Part shown: one piece after another, positions 8,521 to 17,900 of the stretch | Numbering within the stretch: position 1 is the stretch's first letter | Layout of the letters: every line of letters starts with the position of its first letter | Source of the DNA: CBDBCU01 sp965242615 | GTDB lineage: Bacteria; Chloroflexota; Dehalococcoidia; Lucifugimonadales; UBA3495 | NCBI GenBank assembly: GCA_965242615.1 | Contig: CBDESR010000004.1 | Span: 558,001 to 622,000 of the forward strand | Direction: 5' to 3' | Length of the DNA: 64,000 nucleotides | Position numbers and translations under genes: made by a program | The notes under the pieces: generated by a model | Told to the model about the DNA's origin: nothing | The model's input: the letters and a program-made list of their open reading frames with translations, nothing else | The model's database searches: none

Positions 8521-10314
8521 CTACGAAAACAACTCCTCAATCTCCCGCTCCAGCCGCTCCTTATCCGTCTCCCCCACCAACCCGGCGGCATCCCCAACTT
8601 CCATCCCTTGCCCTTCCGACCGTGCCGCCGCCCCCACCCGCCGCCGCGCCCCCGCCGTCAGCAGCCCATACGACTCCGCGCTCCCATACTCCCGCGTCTG
8701 CACCACCACCGGCATTGGCACCGCATGACCGAAAATCAACGCCTGTTGCTTCGCCTCCAGCCGCGCCAGCACCCCCCGCAGCTGCCGACTCCCCGCCGTC
8801 CCCGACAGCACCGCCTCAATATCCCGGTCATTATCCAGCAGGCAAGTCAACCGCGTCCCCAACTGACTCATCACCTCCCCGTCAATCCCGCTCGGCCGCT
8901 GGTCAATCACCATCAGCGTCACATTATACTTCCGCAGCTCCCGCGCAATAACCCCGAATATCGTCTGCGGCGCCACCGCCGGACTCAAAAACTTGTGCGC
9001 CTCCTCAATAACAATCACCAATGGCCGCGGCTCCTTTCCCTGATTCCCCTCCGCCGCCTCCTTCAACTCCACATAGCGGTCATGAATCCGCCGCGACAGC
9101 AAGTTGCTCACCAGAATATACGCCGTCAAATCGCTCCCGTACCGCCCGAACTCCAGCACCACGTGCTGCCCCCGCTCCAGATGCTCAATAATCCGCGCCG
9201 CCGCATTATGCCGCTCCCCCGCCTCCAGAAAGGAAAATCGCTTCAGCCGACTCAACCGATTATGCAGCGCCGCCAACGCCGCCCCGTTCACATTAAGGTC
9301 TTTAGCCAACTCGTTAATGTCCCGCCCCTGCACCTCCAAAAACTGACTCACCCAATCCCCCGCAAAATGCCGCTGCAAGTTATACGCCGCGGACGCCGCC
9401 ACTTCCGACAAGTTAAGGGTATCCCGCAGCAGCTCCACATCCTCCGGCTCAATCTCCCCATACCCAATCCGCACCACCTCATCCGGCATCGCCCCCCGCC
9501 GCCGCGAACTCTCCTCATCCAGCGTAAAAGTCGAAACCTGAGCCGGAAACAACTGCTTCAGCCCCTTCACCTGCCGCGTATTATCCGCATCCTGCCCGCT
9601 CCACCCATATTCGCTATGCATATCAAACACCAGCGACGACGCCCCTCCACCCTGCAAAATCCCCACCAGCAGCAGCCGCGTCAAAAAAGTCTTTCCCGTT
9701 CCGCTTTTCCCGAACACCCCGATGGAACGCTTGACCAACTCCTCCAAATCCAGGCAAACCTTCGTATCCATATCCAACGGACTGCCAATCCAGAAGTGCC
9801 GCGCATCATCCCGCCCGAAAACCAACTCCACATCCGCCGCCGCCGCCGGCCACGCCGGGGCAAAATGCGCGGGAATCGTCTTGGCCGCCGCCGGCCCCGG
9901 AGCCGGCCCGGCAGCCGCCCCGGTATCAGTACCCGCCCCCAGCGGCAGCGTCAAATTAGGCAACGCCGACACCACCCCGTACGCCACCGGCCCGGCCAAC
10001 GCCGCCGCCAACAACGGATCGCCCCCCTCCGGCGGACTGTGCCGCAGCCGCGGATCCGCGCTCCCCAACTCCAAATCCGTCACCACCGCAAAAAACCGAT
10101 ACCGCCGCCCCTCGATCGTCAAAAAAGTCCCCACCTTCACATCCTCAATCACCCGCTCCCCCGCCGGACTAAGCCGTATCTCCACCCCCTGCGCCAAAGA
10201 CCCGCCCACCACCAACCCCAGCGGCCCGCTTGCCGCCGGCCGGTACCCGTCCCCCTCCCGCCCGTTCACCGCACCCAGCGGACTGAACGGATTAAACTGC
10301 AAACCCTCGGTCAT
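8521..10314 (-). CDS. HerA-like DNA translocase ATPase
   Basis: 597 residues of the HerA/FtsK-superfamily type. Residues 1-130 form a beta-rich N-terminal region consistent with a HAS barrel. The Walker A motif GKSGTGKT is at 202-209, the HerA-typical VFDMHSEYGW at 229-238, and Walker B VIVIEEAHKF at 433-442, followed by ARELRKYNVTLMVIDQRPSGID, which carries the sensor and arginine-finger region. HerA forms a hexameric ring that pumps double-stranded DNA, normally with the NurA nuclease in end resection or with defence effectors. No NurA is encoded here; the overlapping upstream gene is instead a HAS-barrel protein. Confidence 0.88.
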   Translation of the reverse strand: MTEGLQFNPFSPLGAVNGREGDGYRPAASGPLGLVVGGSLAQGVEIRLSPAGERVIEDVKVGTFLTIEGRRYRFFAVVTDLELGSADPRLRHSPPEGGDPLLAAALAGPVAYGVVSALPNLTLPLGAGTDTGAAAGPAPGPAAAKTIPAHFAPAWPAAAADVELVFGRDDARHFWIGSPLDMDTKVCLDLEELVKRSIGVFGKSGTGKTFLTRLLLVGILQGGGASSLVFDMHSEYGWSGQDADNTRQVKGLKQLFPAQVSTFTLDEESSRRRGAMPDEVVRIGYGEIEPEDVELLRDTLNLSEVAASAAYNLQRHFAGDWVSQFLEVQGRDINELAKDLNVNGAALAALHNRLSRLKRFSFLEAGERHNAAARIIEHLERGQHVVLEFGRYGSDLTAYILVSNLLSRRIHDRYVELKEAAEGNQGKEPRPLVIVIEEAHKFLSPAVAPQTIFGVIARELRKYNVTLMVIDQRPSGIDGEVMSQLGTRLTCLLDNDRDIEAVLSGTAGSRQLRGVLARLEAKQQALIFGHAVPMPVVVQTREYGSAESYGLLTAGARRRVGAAARSEGQGMEVGDAAGLVGETDKERLEREIEELFS

Positions 10315-10961
10315 CCCGTAACCCTCCGCATAATCGCGCTCAACCGACTCGCCTCCCCCGCCAATTCCGCCGCCAACGCCCGCCCGGCCCGCCGCATAAA
10401 CCTATCCTGATCCGCCGCCATCCCGGCCGCCCGCCGCAAACACGCCGCCGTTACTTCCTCGGCCAACGGCGACCCCGAATTCAGCAGCAGCCGCAAAAAA
10501 TCCAGCCGCTCCATAAACCGCGCCCCTTCCTCCGGCCCGCAGCCATATACAAAGCAATGTATCCGCGGCGGCCACGGCGGCAGCCCCTGCCGCACTACCC
10601 CATCCTCCTCCCCATACCCCACAATCAACGCCGCCAGCCGTGTCGTCAGCAGCCGCTCCAACTGCGGATGCTCCCGATACACCTCCTCCACCGACTCCGC
10701 ATCCTGCCCCCGCGCCAATACCGGCCGACTCGGATCCAGCGGCTCCGTCCACACCCGTTGCACCACCCCGTAAATCGCCGGCGTCCCGGCCCGCACCAAC
10801 GCCCCCAACGGCGGCGCCCCATACAGCCCATAACACTGCGCCGCAAAAACCGCCGAATCTCCCTCCGTAACCTCTCCCACCCGTCCCGTAAAACTGTCGC
10901 CCCCGCCTTGGCTAACCAACTTGCTTCCCCCCTTGCTCAACGCCCGCCCATTATAGCGCAT
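10311..10961 (-). CDS. HAS-barrel domain protein paired with HerA
   Basis: About 216 residues from the ATG at 10961. Residues following GRVGEVTEGDSAVFAAQCYGLY match the small beta-barrel (HAS) found at the N termini of HerA ATPases, and the overall layout resembles stand-alone HAS-barrel proteins I recall from cyanobacteria. The C-terminal half is alpha-helical. Its stop overlaps the herA start by 4 bases (ATGA), so the two are translationally coupled and probably form one complex. A TTG at 10919, preceded by AAGGGGGG, is an alternative start, and is needed if the TATAAT at 10955-10950 is the true promoter. Confidence 0.7.
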   Translation of the reverse strand: MRYNGRALSKGGSKLVSQGGGDSFTGRVGEVTEGDSAVFAAQCYGLYGAPPLGALVRAGTPAIYGVVQRVWTEPLDPSRPVLARGQDAESVEEVYREHPQLERLLTTRLAALIVGYGEEDGVVRQGLPPWPPRIHCFVYGCGPEEGARFMERLDFLRLLLNSGSPLAEEVTAACLRRAAGMAADQDRFMRRAGRALAAELAGEASRLSAIMRRVTG

Positions 10962-10975
10962 CCCTATGCTATAAT
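10950..10975. promoter_or_regulatory. Back-to-back TATAAT boxes between herA operon and oxidoreductase
   Basis: The plus strand reads TATAAT at 10970-10975, upstream of the gene starting at 11018. The minus strand reads TATAAT at 10955-10950, pointing into the HAS-barrel/herA operon. The -35 boxes are not recognisable. The overlap would make the two promoters compete. Confidence 0.45.
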
Positions 10976-11017
10976 CCCCCAAATTACACTATTGCCGCCA
11001 TCAGGAGAATAACCCCA

Positions 11018-11911
11018 ATGACCATCAACACCGTCGCCATCCTCAGCCCCGGCGATATGGGCCACGCCGTCGGCCAACGCCTCCGCGAACACGAACTCCA
11101 GGTCATCACCTGCCTGACCGGCCGCTCCGACCGCACCCGCGCTTTAGCCCAAAAAGCCGGCATCCAGGATGTTCCCACCCTCGACGCCCTCGTCCAGCAA
11201 GCCGACCTCATTATGTCCATGACCGTCTCCGCCGCCGTCCCCGGCCTCTGCTCGGACATCGCCGCCGCCCTCCGCAGCACCGGCGCCGAAACCCTCTTTG
11301 CCGAATGCAACGCCATCTCTCCCCAACTCACCCGCCAACTGGCCCCCGTCATTACTGACGCCGGCGGCCGCTTCGTCGACGTCTCCATCATCGGCGGCCC
11401 GCCCAAACCCGGCTACAGCCCCCACTTCTACACCTCCGGCCAATACGCCCCCGACTTCGCCCAACTTAGCGACTTCGGCATTGATGTCCGCCCCCTCCCC
11501 GGCGACCTCGGCCAAGCCTCCGGCATCAAAATGTGCTACGCCGCCATGACCAAAGGCTCCTCCGCCCTCTACGCCCAACTCCTTACCGCCGCCGAACTGA
11601 TGGGCCTTACCGAACCCCTCCTTGCCGAATTCCAAGACGGCCAATCCGCCATTCTCGACCGAATGTCCCGCGGCCTCCCCACCGTCCCGCCCCGTTCCCG
11701 CCGCTGGGTCAGCGAAATGGAGGAAATCCGCGACACCTTCGCCCACCTCGGCCTCTCCCCCGACCTTTTCCAGGGCGTCGCCGACACCTACCGCTTCATC
11801 GGCAGCACCCCCTTGGCCGACGAATTCCCCGAAACCCGCGACCAGCAGCGCACCCTCACCCAAACCATCCAGCAGCTCGCCCAATCCCTGGAATCCCCCG
11901 ACTCCAAGTAA
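11018..11911 (+). CDS. NAD(P)-binding 6-phosphogluconate/3-hydroxyisobutyrate dehydrogenase-like protein (DUF1932)
   Basis: 297 residues. The N-terminal Rossmann domain carries AILSPGDMGHAVGQRL in the place of the usual GxGxxG pattern, and the C-terminal all-helical domain resembles DUF1932. The ADLIMSMTVSAAVPG and FVDVSIIGGPPKPG segments match the beta-hydroxyacid dehydrogenase superfamily. A catalytic Lys is plausible in GIKMCYAAMTKGS. The substrate is unknown. It is divergent from the HerA operon with a very short intergenic region. Confidence 0.8.
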   Translation: MTINTVAILSPGDMGHAVGQRLREHELQVITCLTGRSDRTRALAQKAGIQDVPTLDALVQQADLIMSMTVSAAVPGLCSDIAAALRSTGAETLFAECNAISPQLTRQLAPVITDAGGRFVDVSIIGGPPKPGYSPHFYTSGQYAPDFAQLSDFGIDVRPLPGDLGQASGIKMCYAAMTKGSSALYAQLLTAAELMGLTEPLLAEFQDGQSAILDRMSRGLPTVPPRSRRWVSEMEEIRDTFAHLGLSPDLFQGVADTYRFIGSTPLADEFPETRDQQRTLTQTIQQLAQSLESPDSK

Positions 11912-12011
11912 CCCGCCGCCTACTGACGCTACCCCCGTTGACACCCCCTAAACCTGTGCGCTAGCCTGCATCTATCAATCCCAACCTTTACAGCGGCGGA
12001 GTAGCGAAGTA

Positions 12012-12305
12012 ATGGTAATCAAAATCCAGATAGAATTCCCGGAAATCCCGAAAACCGAGTTGCGCGAACAGCGCATGGCCGCCTTGTTGGCCCGGGCCAC
12101 AAACCAAGTCGACAGCCCTATGGACTACATCGACGACTTGTACCTTTGCGGCATCTGCCTTCAGCCCATTGGCTACGACTATGCCGACACCAACGCTTTC
12201 CTCCAGGAAACTTTTGCCCACTTGTCCGGTTGCATCTGTGATTCCTGCTGGAACGAATACAACGACCGGTTGGCGGCATTGCTGCCGCCGGAGCAGACTA
12301 ACTAA
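12012..12305 (+). CDS. Small Cys-rich (zinc-binding-like) protein upstream of Mrr
   Basis: 97 residues with two Cys pairs: CGIC near residue 46 and CICDSC near residue 76, spaced like a zinc ribbon or treble clef. The N terminus is charged and helical. No family is recognised. It lies 16 bases upstream of the Mrr-like nuclease on the same strand, so it is probably co-expressed and could regulate or partner that protein. Confidence 0.65.
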   Translation: MVIKIQIEFPEIPKTELREQRMAALLARATNQVDSPMDYIDDLYLCGICLQPIGYDYADTNAFLQETFAHLSGCICDSCWNEYNDRLAALLPPEQTN

Positions 12306-12321
12306 TCGCGAGGTGGTGCCT

Positions 12322-13209
12322 ATGCAGGAAATCCCCGCCCAAGAACCGATGAAACAGTGGACGCTTATGGCAGTCCACGCCCTCGGCGGGAGCGGTCATA
12401 ACCGGGAAATCGAGGAGAAAGTCCGGCAGTTGCTGAACTTGTCCGATGATGTATCCGACCAGATCTATCCCGGTAGCCGGCAGACCGTTCTTGATCACCG
12501 CACTGCCTTTGCCCGTTCCCACTTGAAAAGGGACGGTCTTTTGGACAATCCCCAGCGTTCCGTGTGGACTCTGACCGAGGCCGGGGTCGCTCTGGTCAAC
12601 GAATTCATCAGTCAAGTCAACAATTCCGCTGACCTGTTGCTTCCCGAAACGCCGGAGCCGGATCGCGAAACCGACCCTGACCACGACGCCCCGGCAGTCA
12701 ACGAGGATGAAGTCTGGAAAGAGGATTTGCTGACCCGAATCCTCCAGTTGTCCCCCGGTGCTTTCGAGCGTCTGTGCCAGCGTCTGCTCCGGGAAAGCGG
12801 CTTTGTGCAAGTCCAGGTTAGCGGACGCGCCGGGGACGGGGGCATTGACGGGAATGGACTGTTGCAGATGGCGCGGCTCATCAGTTTCCCGGTTCTGTTC
12901 CAATGCAAACGCTGGCAAGGCTCCGTTGGCGTGTCGGTGGTGCGGGAATTTCGCGGCGCAATGTCGGGCCGCGCCGACCGCGGCCTGATTATCAGCACCG
13001 GAACTTTTACCACCGAAGCCCGTAAAGAGGCCGCGCGTGATGGCGTGCCGCCCATCGACTTGGTCGACGGTCACGCCCTTGCCGAAAACCTCCGGGAACT
13101 GAAACTCGGCGTCAAAGAAGTAATTGCCGTTGACCGCGATTGGTTCGACCAACTGGAATCCTGGGCCAGCAACGGCAACCCGTCCGACCAAATTTTTGAG
13201 GTCGGATGA
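12322..13209 (+). CDS. mrr: Mrr-family type IV restriction endonuclease
   Basis: 295 residues. Residues 8-100 are the Mrr N-terminal winged-helix domain (AVHALGGSGHNREIEEKVRQLL through VWTLTEAG). Residues ~140-260 are the Mrr catalytic PD-(D/E)XK domain: GDGGIDGNG holds the catalytic Asp (D176), and FQCKRWQGSVG holds Gln-Cys-Lys (Q194, K196), the Q-x-K form normal for this family. Such enzymes cut DNA carrying foreign methylation. The start at 12322 follows an AGGTGG site; a longer frame from 12169 overlaps the upstream gene and is unlikely. Confidence 0.9.
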   Translation: MQEIPAQEPMKQWTLMAVHALGGSGHNREIEEKVRQLLNLSDDVSDQIYPGSRQTVLDHRTAFARSHLKRDGLLDNPQRSVWTLTEAGVALVNEFISQVNNSADLLLPETPEPDRETDPDHDAPAVNEDEVWKEDLLTRILQLSPGAFERLCQRLLRESGFVQVQVSGRAGDGGIDGNGLLQMARLISFPVLFQCKRWQGSVGVSVVREFRGAMSGRADRGLIISTGTFTTEARKEAARDGVPPIDLVDGHALAENLRELKLGVKEVIAVDRDWFDQLESWASNGNPSDQIFEVG

Positions 13210-13291
13210 CCTCTCTCATCAACCCATCCCGCCCGTACCGTGCCATAATGCAATCCACCATCAACACCGCCGCACCAAAGGAGCCGCCACT

Positions 13292-13822
13292 ATGGAAGTG
13301 TACGAATGTATCCGCACCCGCCGCACCTGGCGCGACTTTAAGCCCGACCCCGTGCCGGAACCGCTAATCCGCAAAATCCTCCGCGCCGGCCGCTGGTCGC
13401 CCAGTTCCACCAACTCCCAACCCTGGCATTTCATCGTCGTCACCCACCCGGACACCATCGCCCGGTTGGGCCAAATCGCCACCCAAGGCCCCTTCCTCGC
13501 CACCGCGCCCCTGGTCATCGCCATCGCTATGGAAAACGCCCTGCGCCCCCACCTCGACGCCGGCCGCGCCATACAGCAGATGGAACTGACCGCTTGGGAC
13601 GCCGGCTTGGGTACCTGCTTTGTCGGCTTGCGCGCGGAGGAACAGCAGACCGCCATCAAGGAACTCCTCGGCATCCCCCGGGAACTGGAATTGATTACCC
13701 TCCTCCCCTTCGGCTACCGCGCGGAACGCCCCGCCAGCCGGGTCAGCACCCCCCGCAAACCGCTTGAGGAAATCGCCCACCGCGAACGCTTCGGCATCCC
13801 CTACACCGCCAATCCCGCCTAG
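13292..13822 (+). CDS. Nitroreductase family protein
   Basis: 176 residues. The N terminus (YECIRTRRTWRDFKPDPVPE, then ILRAGRWSPSSTNSQPWHFIVV) is the FMN-binding signature of the nitroreductase superfamily, and GLGTCFVGL and LPFGY match the second half. The protein should be a homodimeric FMN enzyme reducing nitro compounds, quinones or related substrates with NAD(P)H. The substrate is undefined. Start chosen at 13292, where GGAG precedes the ATG; the open frame to 13124 overlaps mrr. Confidence 0.88.
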   Translation: MEVYECIRTRRTWRDFKPDPVPEPLIRKILRAGRWSPSSTNSQPWHFIVVTHPDTIARLGQIATQGPFLATAPLVIAIAMENALRPHLDAGRAIQQMELTAWDAGLGTCFVGLRAEEQQTAIKELLGIPRELELITLLPFGYRAERPASRVSTPRKPLEEIAHRERFGIPYTANPA

Positions 13823-13886
13823 CCCGCCCAACGCCGGGGCTGCTTATGTAAATACCCAGTCCCATCCTGAAAAAGGAGCCACCCCT

Positions 13887-14777
13887 ATGCCTTACGCCTC
13901 AATCAACGGCATCAACCTCTACTACGAGGACTACGGAACCGGCCCCGCCGTCATCCTCACCCCCGGCGGCCGCGTTGACCGCGAAGGACTCCGCCCCATC
14001 GCCGCCCTCCTCTCCAGCCACTGCCGGGTCATCCTCCACGACCGCCGCAACTGCGGCCGCTCCGATGTCGCCATCTCCGGCGACCTCTCCGAACAGCACC
14101 ATTGGGCCGAGGAAATGGCTGAACTCCTCTTGCACCTCGCCGCCGCCCCGGCCTACGCCATCGGCGGCTCCGCCGGCTCCCGCACCAGCCTAACCTTCGC
14201 CGTCCGCCGCCCCGAAGTAGTCCAAGGCGTGTTCGTCTGGGAAGTCAGCGGCGGACCCCGCAGCGCCGCCGCAACCGCCCCCAACTACTACGGCCAGTTC
14301 ATCGCCGCCGCCGAACAGGGCGGAATGCCCGCCGTTATCGCCACCGAATACTTTGCCCAGCGCATCCAGGATAACCCTGCCAACCGGGAACGCCTGCTCA
14401 ATATGGACGCCGCCGCCTTCTGCGCCGTAATGCGCCGCTGGCAAGACGCCTATTCCCTCCCCAACCCGGTCAGCGACTTGACTGAGCAGCAACTGGCCGG
14501 CATCCAATGCCCGGTAGTCCTCTTTGCCGGCAACACCCCGGACGAAGTCCACCACATCTCAGCCGCCGAGGCGGCCCACCGCTTGATCCCCCACTCCGAA
14601 CTCCGACCCTCCGCCTGGACGCCCGCCGAATGGGACATCATCGGCCAGCACGACCACACCTTCCCCGGCATCGCCGCCACCAACCGCTACCACATGAAAG
14701 CTCCCTTCTACGCCGCCCAAATCCTCGCCTTCATCACCCAAGTCGAAGCCACCCAGCCGGCCGCCGCAGCCGTCTAA
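13887..14777 (+). CDS. Alpha/beta hydrolase
   Basis: 296 residues with the alpha/beta hydrolase pattern: an oxyanion-hole region near TPGG (25-28), the strand-turn HDRRNCGRSD (51-60), and the nucleophile elbow GGSAG with Ser95. A late DHTFPG supplies a candidate His. The reaction (ester, epoxide, dehalogenation or other) cannot be told. AAAAGGAG precedes the chosen ATG. It follows the nitroreductase on the same strand with a 64-base gap, and a strong hairpin terminator ends the unit. Confidence 0.86.
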   Translation: MPYASINGINLYYEDYGTGPAVILTPGGRVDREGLRPIAALLSSHCRVILHDRRNCGRSDVAISGDLSEQHHWAEEMAELLLHLAAAPAYAIGGSAGSRTSLTFAVRRPEVVQGVFVWEVSGGPRSAAATAPNYYGQFIAAAEQGGMPAVIATEYFAQRIQDNPANRERLLNMDAAAFCAVMRRWQDAYSLPNPVSDLTEQQLAGIQCPVVLFAGNTPDEVHHISAAEAAHRLIPHSELRPSAWTPAEWDIIGQHDHTFPGIAATNRYHMKAPFYAAQILAFITQVEATQPAAAAV

Positions 14778-14790
14778 TCAGCCAACAAAA

Positions 14791-14820
14791 GCGGCCGCTC
14801 GCAAGAACGGCCGCCTTTCC
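14791..14820 (+). terminator. Hairpin terminator after the alpha/beta hydrolase
   Basis: A 7-bp GC stem (GCGGCCG/CGGCCGC) with a 10-base loop, preceded by an A run and followed by CTTTCC. It lies 14 bases past the hydrolase stop. Confidence 0.65.
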
Positions 14821-14825
14821 CCTAA

Positions 14826-14923
14826 GTCTATCACCTATCGAAACCTTCCTTCCCGCCCTTCCCTCGTCATTCCCACGAAAGTGGGAATCCAGAACGGCCG
14901 GGAACCAAGTATATGCGACAGAC
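14826..14923. repeat. MITE-like palindromic element (short form)
   Basis: Imperfect terminal inverted repeats (GTCTATCACCTAT at 14826-14838 and the complement of ATATGCGACAGAC at 14911-14923) flank a central hairpin, CATTCCCACGAAAGTGGGAAT. The same design recurs at 32550 and 39797. No reading frame is inside. Confidence 0.55.
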
Positions 14924-14925
14924 CC

Positions 14926-17900
14926 CTATCCCCCTAACAGCCCCCGCACCCCTTCCTCTATAGCCTGCGCCGTAACGCTGACCGGCTGCCATTCATTGCG
15001 GAGTTGCGTCCGGGCTTTCTGCGAAGTCGGCGTCTTGCCTTCCATAGCCGCCAGTCCCTCAATAACCGCCGCCGCTTCCTCCGCCGCCCTTTTCCCTAAC
15101 GCCGCCAGCTCAACGTGCTTCGCTTCAGCAGCGTCAAACTCCGGGATCGGGAGTTTCCAAAGATGCTTGTGCAGGTCTCGGATTTCCCGGCTCCAATTAG
15201 TGGTGCAGAAGGGTTTGGCCGATTTTGCCAACGCATTACTGTTAATAATTGCCAGTAGGTAGTAAGCCTCCTCCAAGTCTCGGCAAACAACTTGGTACAA
15301 CTTGGTGTCCAAGATTCCTTTGGCGTCGGTGATTAGCGCAGCAGTGGGCCGGCCGCTGGTAGTGTAGGCGATACGAACCGGCCGGTCGCCGGGGTCCCGC
15401 AGGTAAGCCAGCTGACTGGTAAGGAGACGGTTATAGTCCAGACGCTGGTACAGAGATTTGGAATCGTTGGCATTTTTGTTGGCGTCCCACAAAGCGGACA
15501 TCTTGAGCCAGCGGTTTTGCATCCGCTCGTCCAACTCGGCTATTTCCAATTCGCCGGAGTTGTGGTCCAAGGGCAGCGTCATCGTTGCCTTGTCCAACGG
15601 CAGGACAGCGGTCTGCGGCGCCAAGGCCACATAGGGCGCCAGGCTTTCCCCCAAGTAGATGTCAAACAGGTTATTCTCGTGAACCGGCATCCCCCTCAGA
15701 GAACTAACATCGTACTGCTTCTTATCTTGTTTGGCGACGCGGGGGAAAGTCAGCACAGTATCCGGGGCGGCCATCAGCGTGGTATTGGGCTGAGTGGCGA
15801 CAAAGAACAAGCGGCGGTCCACAATCGTCGGCCCTTGATTTGCCACGCCCGCATAAAAGGAGTGATACTCCCCGTCGTCGTGGTATAGAACTTCAGTTTG
15901 ACGGGTAACTTTTGGCGTGTCAGTCCGCCCCCGCCAGATTTCCACTTGCCCCGGGGCTAACGCCTTGGCCTTGGCCGCGTGTTCCTTAGTATCGGAATTT
16001 TTGCCCTTGGCTTGAGCAAAAACTACCGAACTGGGCATCGGAAAGAAAGTGTTGGGCTCCAGGTTGTCCAAATCCCAAGGCGTCTTGGCTTGGAAATCCA
16101 CGCTGATGGCGCACTTATTGCCCTTGATTTTGGCCTCCCAATAGCCGCCGCGCCATTTCAAGTGCTGCCCGGAGCGGAGCGCGCTGTGCGGCAAAACCAT
16201 CCCAATTTTGCCCCCGTCTTTCAGGTAAAGGTCCGTGGCCCGGCAGAAAAACAGCGCAGCCACATCCTGATGCGGCGCCTGATTGCCGCCGGCCCAAATG
16301 CCGTAAGTCTCCTCACTAAGTTTCCGCAACTCCTCCCGGATGATGTCCGCGCTCCGATTGTAGGTCAGCCAGGGCGGATTGCTGACAATAGCATCGACCT
16401 TTTGCTCGGCAATAACCGCCGGCCGCACCATATTTCGCAGATAGTACGCCCAAATATGATTGCGGTCAGCGGCGTGCAGTTTCCCCATCTGCTTAGCCGT
16501 TTGCCGGATAGTATCCCGCTCCGAACCGTCGGCTATCTGGTGGCGGTCCAGCACCCGCTCCAAGTCGGCTTGGCGGTCAATGGCATCCGCCAAATCCAGC
16601 ATCAGCAAGTCGAACTTGTCCGGCTGCCGGGCTAAGGACATCGGTATCTGAAACTCCACCGGCCCGGCTTCCCCCGGCAAAAGCTCGGTAGTTTGCAGAG
16701 TGATGTAGCCATGGCAGTCCAGGTTGTTGTGGTCATAGCGCAATTGCAGGGAATCGCCCAGATAAATGGGCGGCGCAATGTCCGCCGGCGGCCGGTCGGA
16801 GGCCCGGGCCGCGCTGATGACCTGATGGCTGTTCAAGACCCAAGTAGCTTTGGCTAACTGCACCGCGACCGGGTGCAGGTCAATGCCGATAATGTTCTGC
16901 TGCAACTTCGCCAAAGTGTCGCTGGGATGCTGCCCGGCTTGGGCGGCAATGATGTTCTGCGCCAGGCTTTCAATAAAAGTCCCGGAACCGCAAGCCGGAT
17001 CCAATACCACGCTATCCGCCGGCTCGGTAATCAGTTCCTCCACCATCGTCTGCGTCAGCCAGCGGGGAGTGTAATACTCCCCCATCCGCCGCCGTTCCTC
17101 CGGGCTGATCGTGTTCTGGTACAAAGTAGCCGCCAGTTCCTCCGCCCCCTGCGTCCAGTCAAACTGCGCCACTTTCCGCGCCATCGCCCGAATGTGTGCG
17201 CTCTCCCCGATTTCGGCCGCCCACTGGAAAAGATCCGATTCAATGACGCCCTTCAGCTCGGTATGGCGGTTCAGGGTAGCGCCATTGAGCAGAGCGGCCG
17301 GGTCGTTTTCCGCCTCCTGCACCGTGTCAATGCCGAAATGGGCTTGCAAAATCAGGGCGACTAAAGTAGTCAGATAGGTATGGCGGATATACAGCCAGTC
17401 GGCGGTTTCCGGGTCCCCGGTGGAATCCTGGCCCAAAGCGACCTGCAGCAGTTCCTGCCAGAGTTTCCGCTTGACCGCAACGGTCGGATTATCCCGGTTC
17501 CGGTCGTGAGCGTCCTTCAGCAAAGCCGTCGCCTGTTTCAGCAAATCGCTGTCAATGCCCAAATGCTTGGTCAGCGTAGCGGTGCTTGGGGTAATATCCT
17601 GCGCAGTGGTGTCGATAATGTCGTTAAGATATTCCCGCAGCCGCGGGCCTTGTCCCGCCCGGTCAAAGACCTGCATCGCGTTCGGAGCAACCGGCAGGAT
17701 ATGGTCGCCGATATTGCGCTTGAGATAATGGCGGCCGTCGGTAAGGATGCCGTTCTGAATCCCATAGCCGGATTTGACCGCTTCCAGCAAGTAGTCGTCC
17801 AGTTGGCGGGTATAGCCGGGGTCGATGCGGCCGCCGATTACGATATTGCGCTTGAACTCCACATAGGTGTTGCGGACGCGGAGGTCAACGCGCCGAATGC

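Noticed and set aside
8482..10410. A 642-codon plus-strand open frame opposite herA
   Set aside because: Composed of Pro/Arg/His-rich text with no domain; it is the GC-driven antisense of herA, whose motifs are unmistakable.
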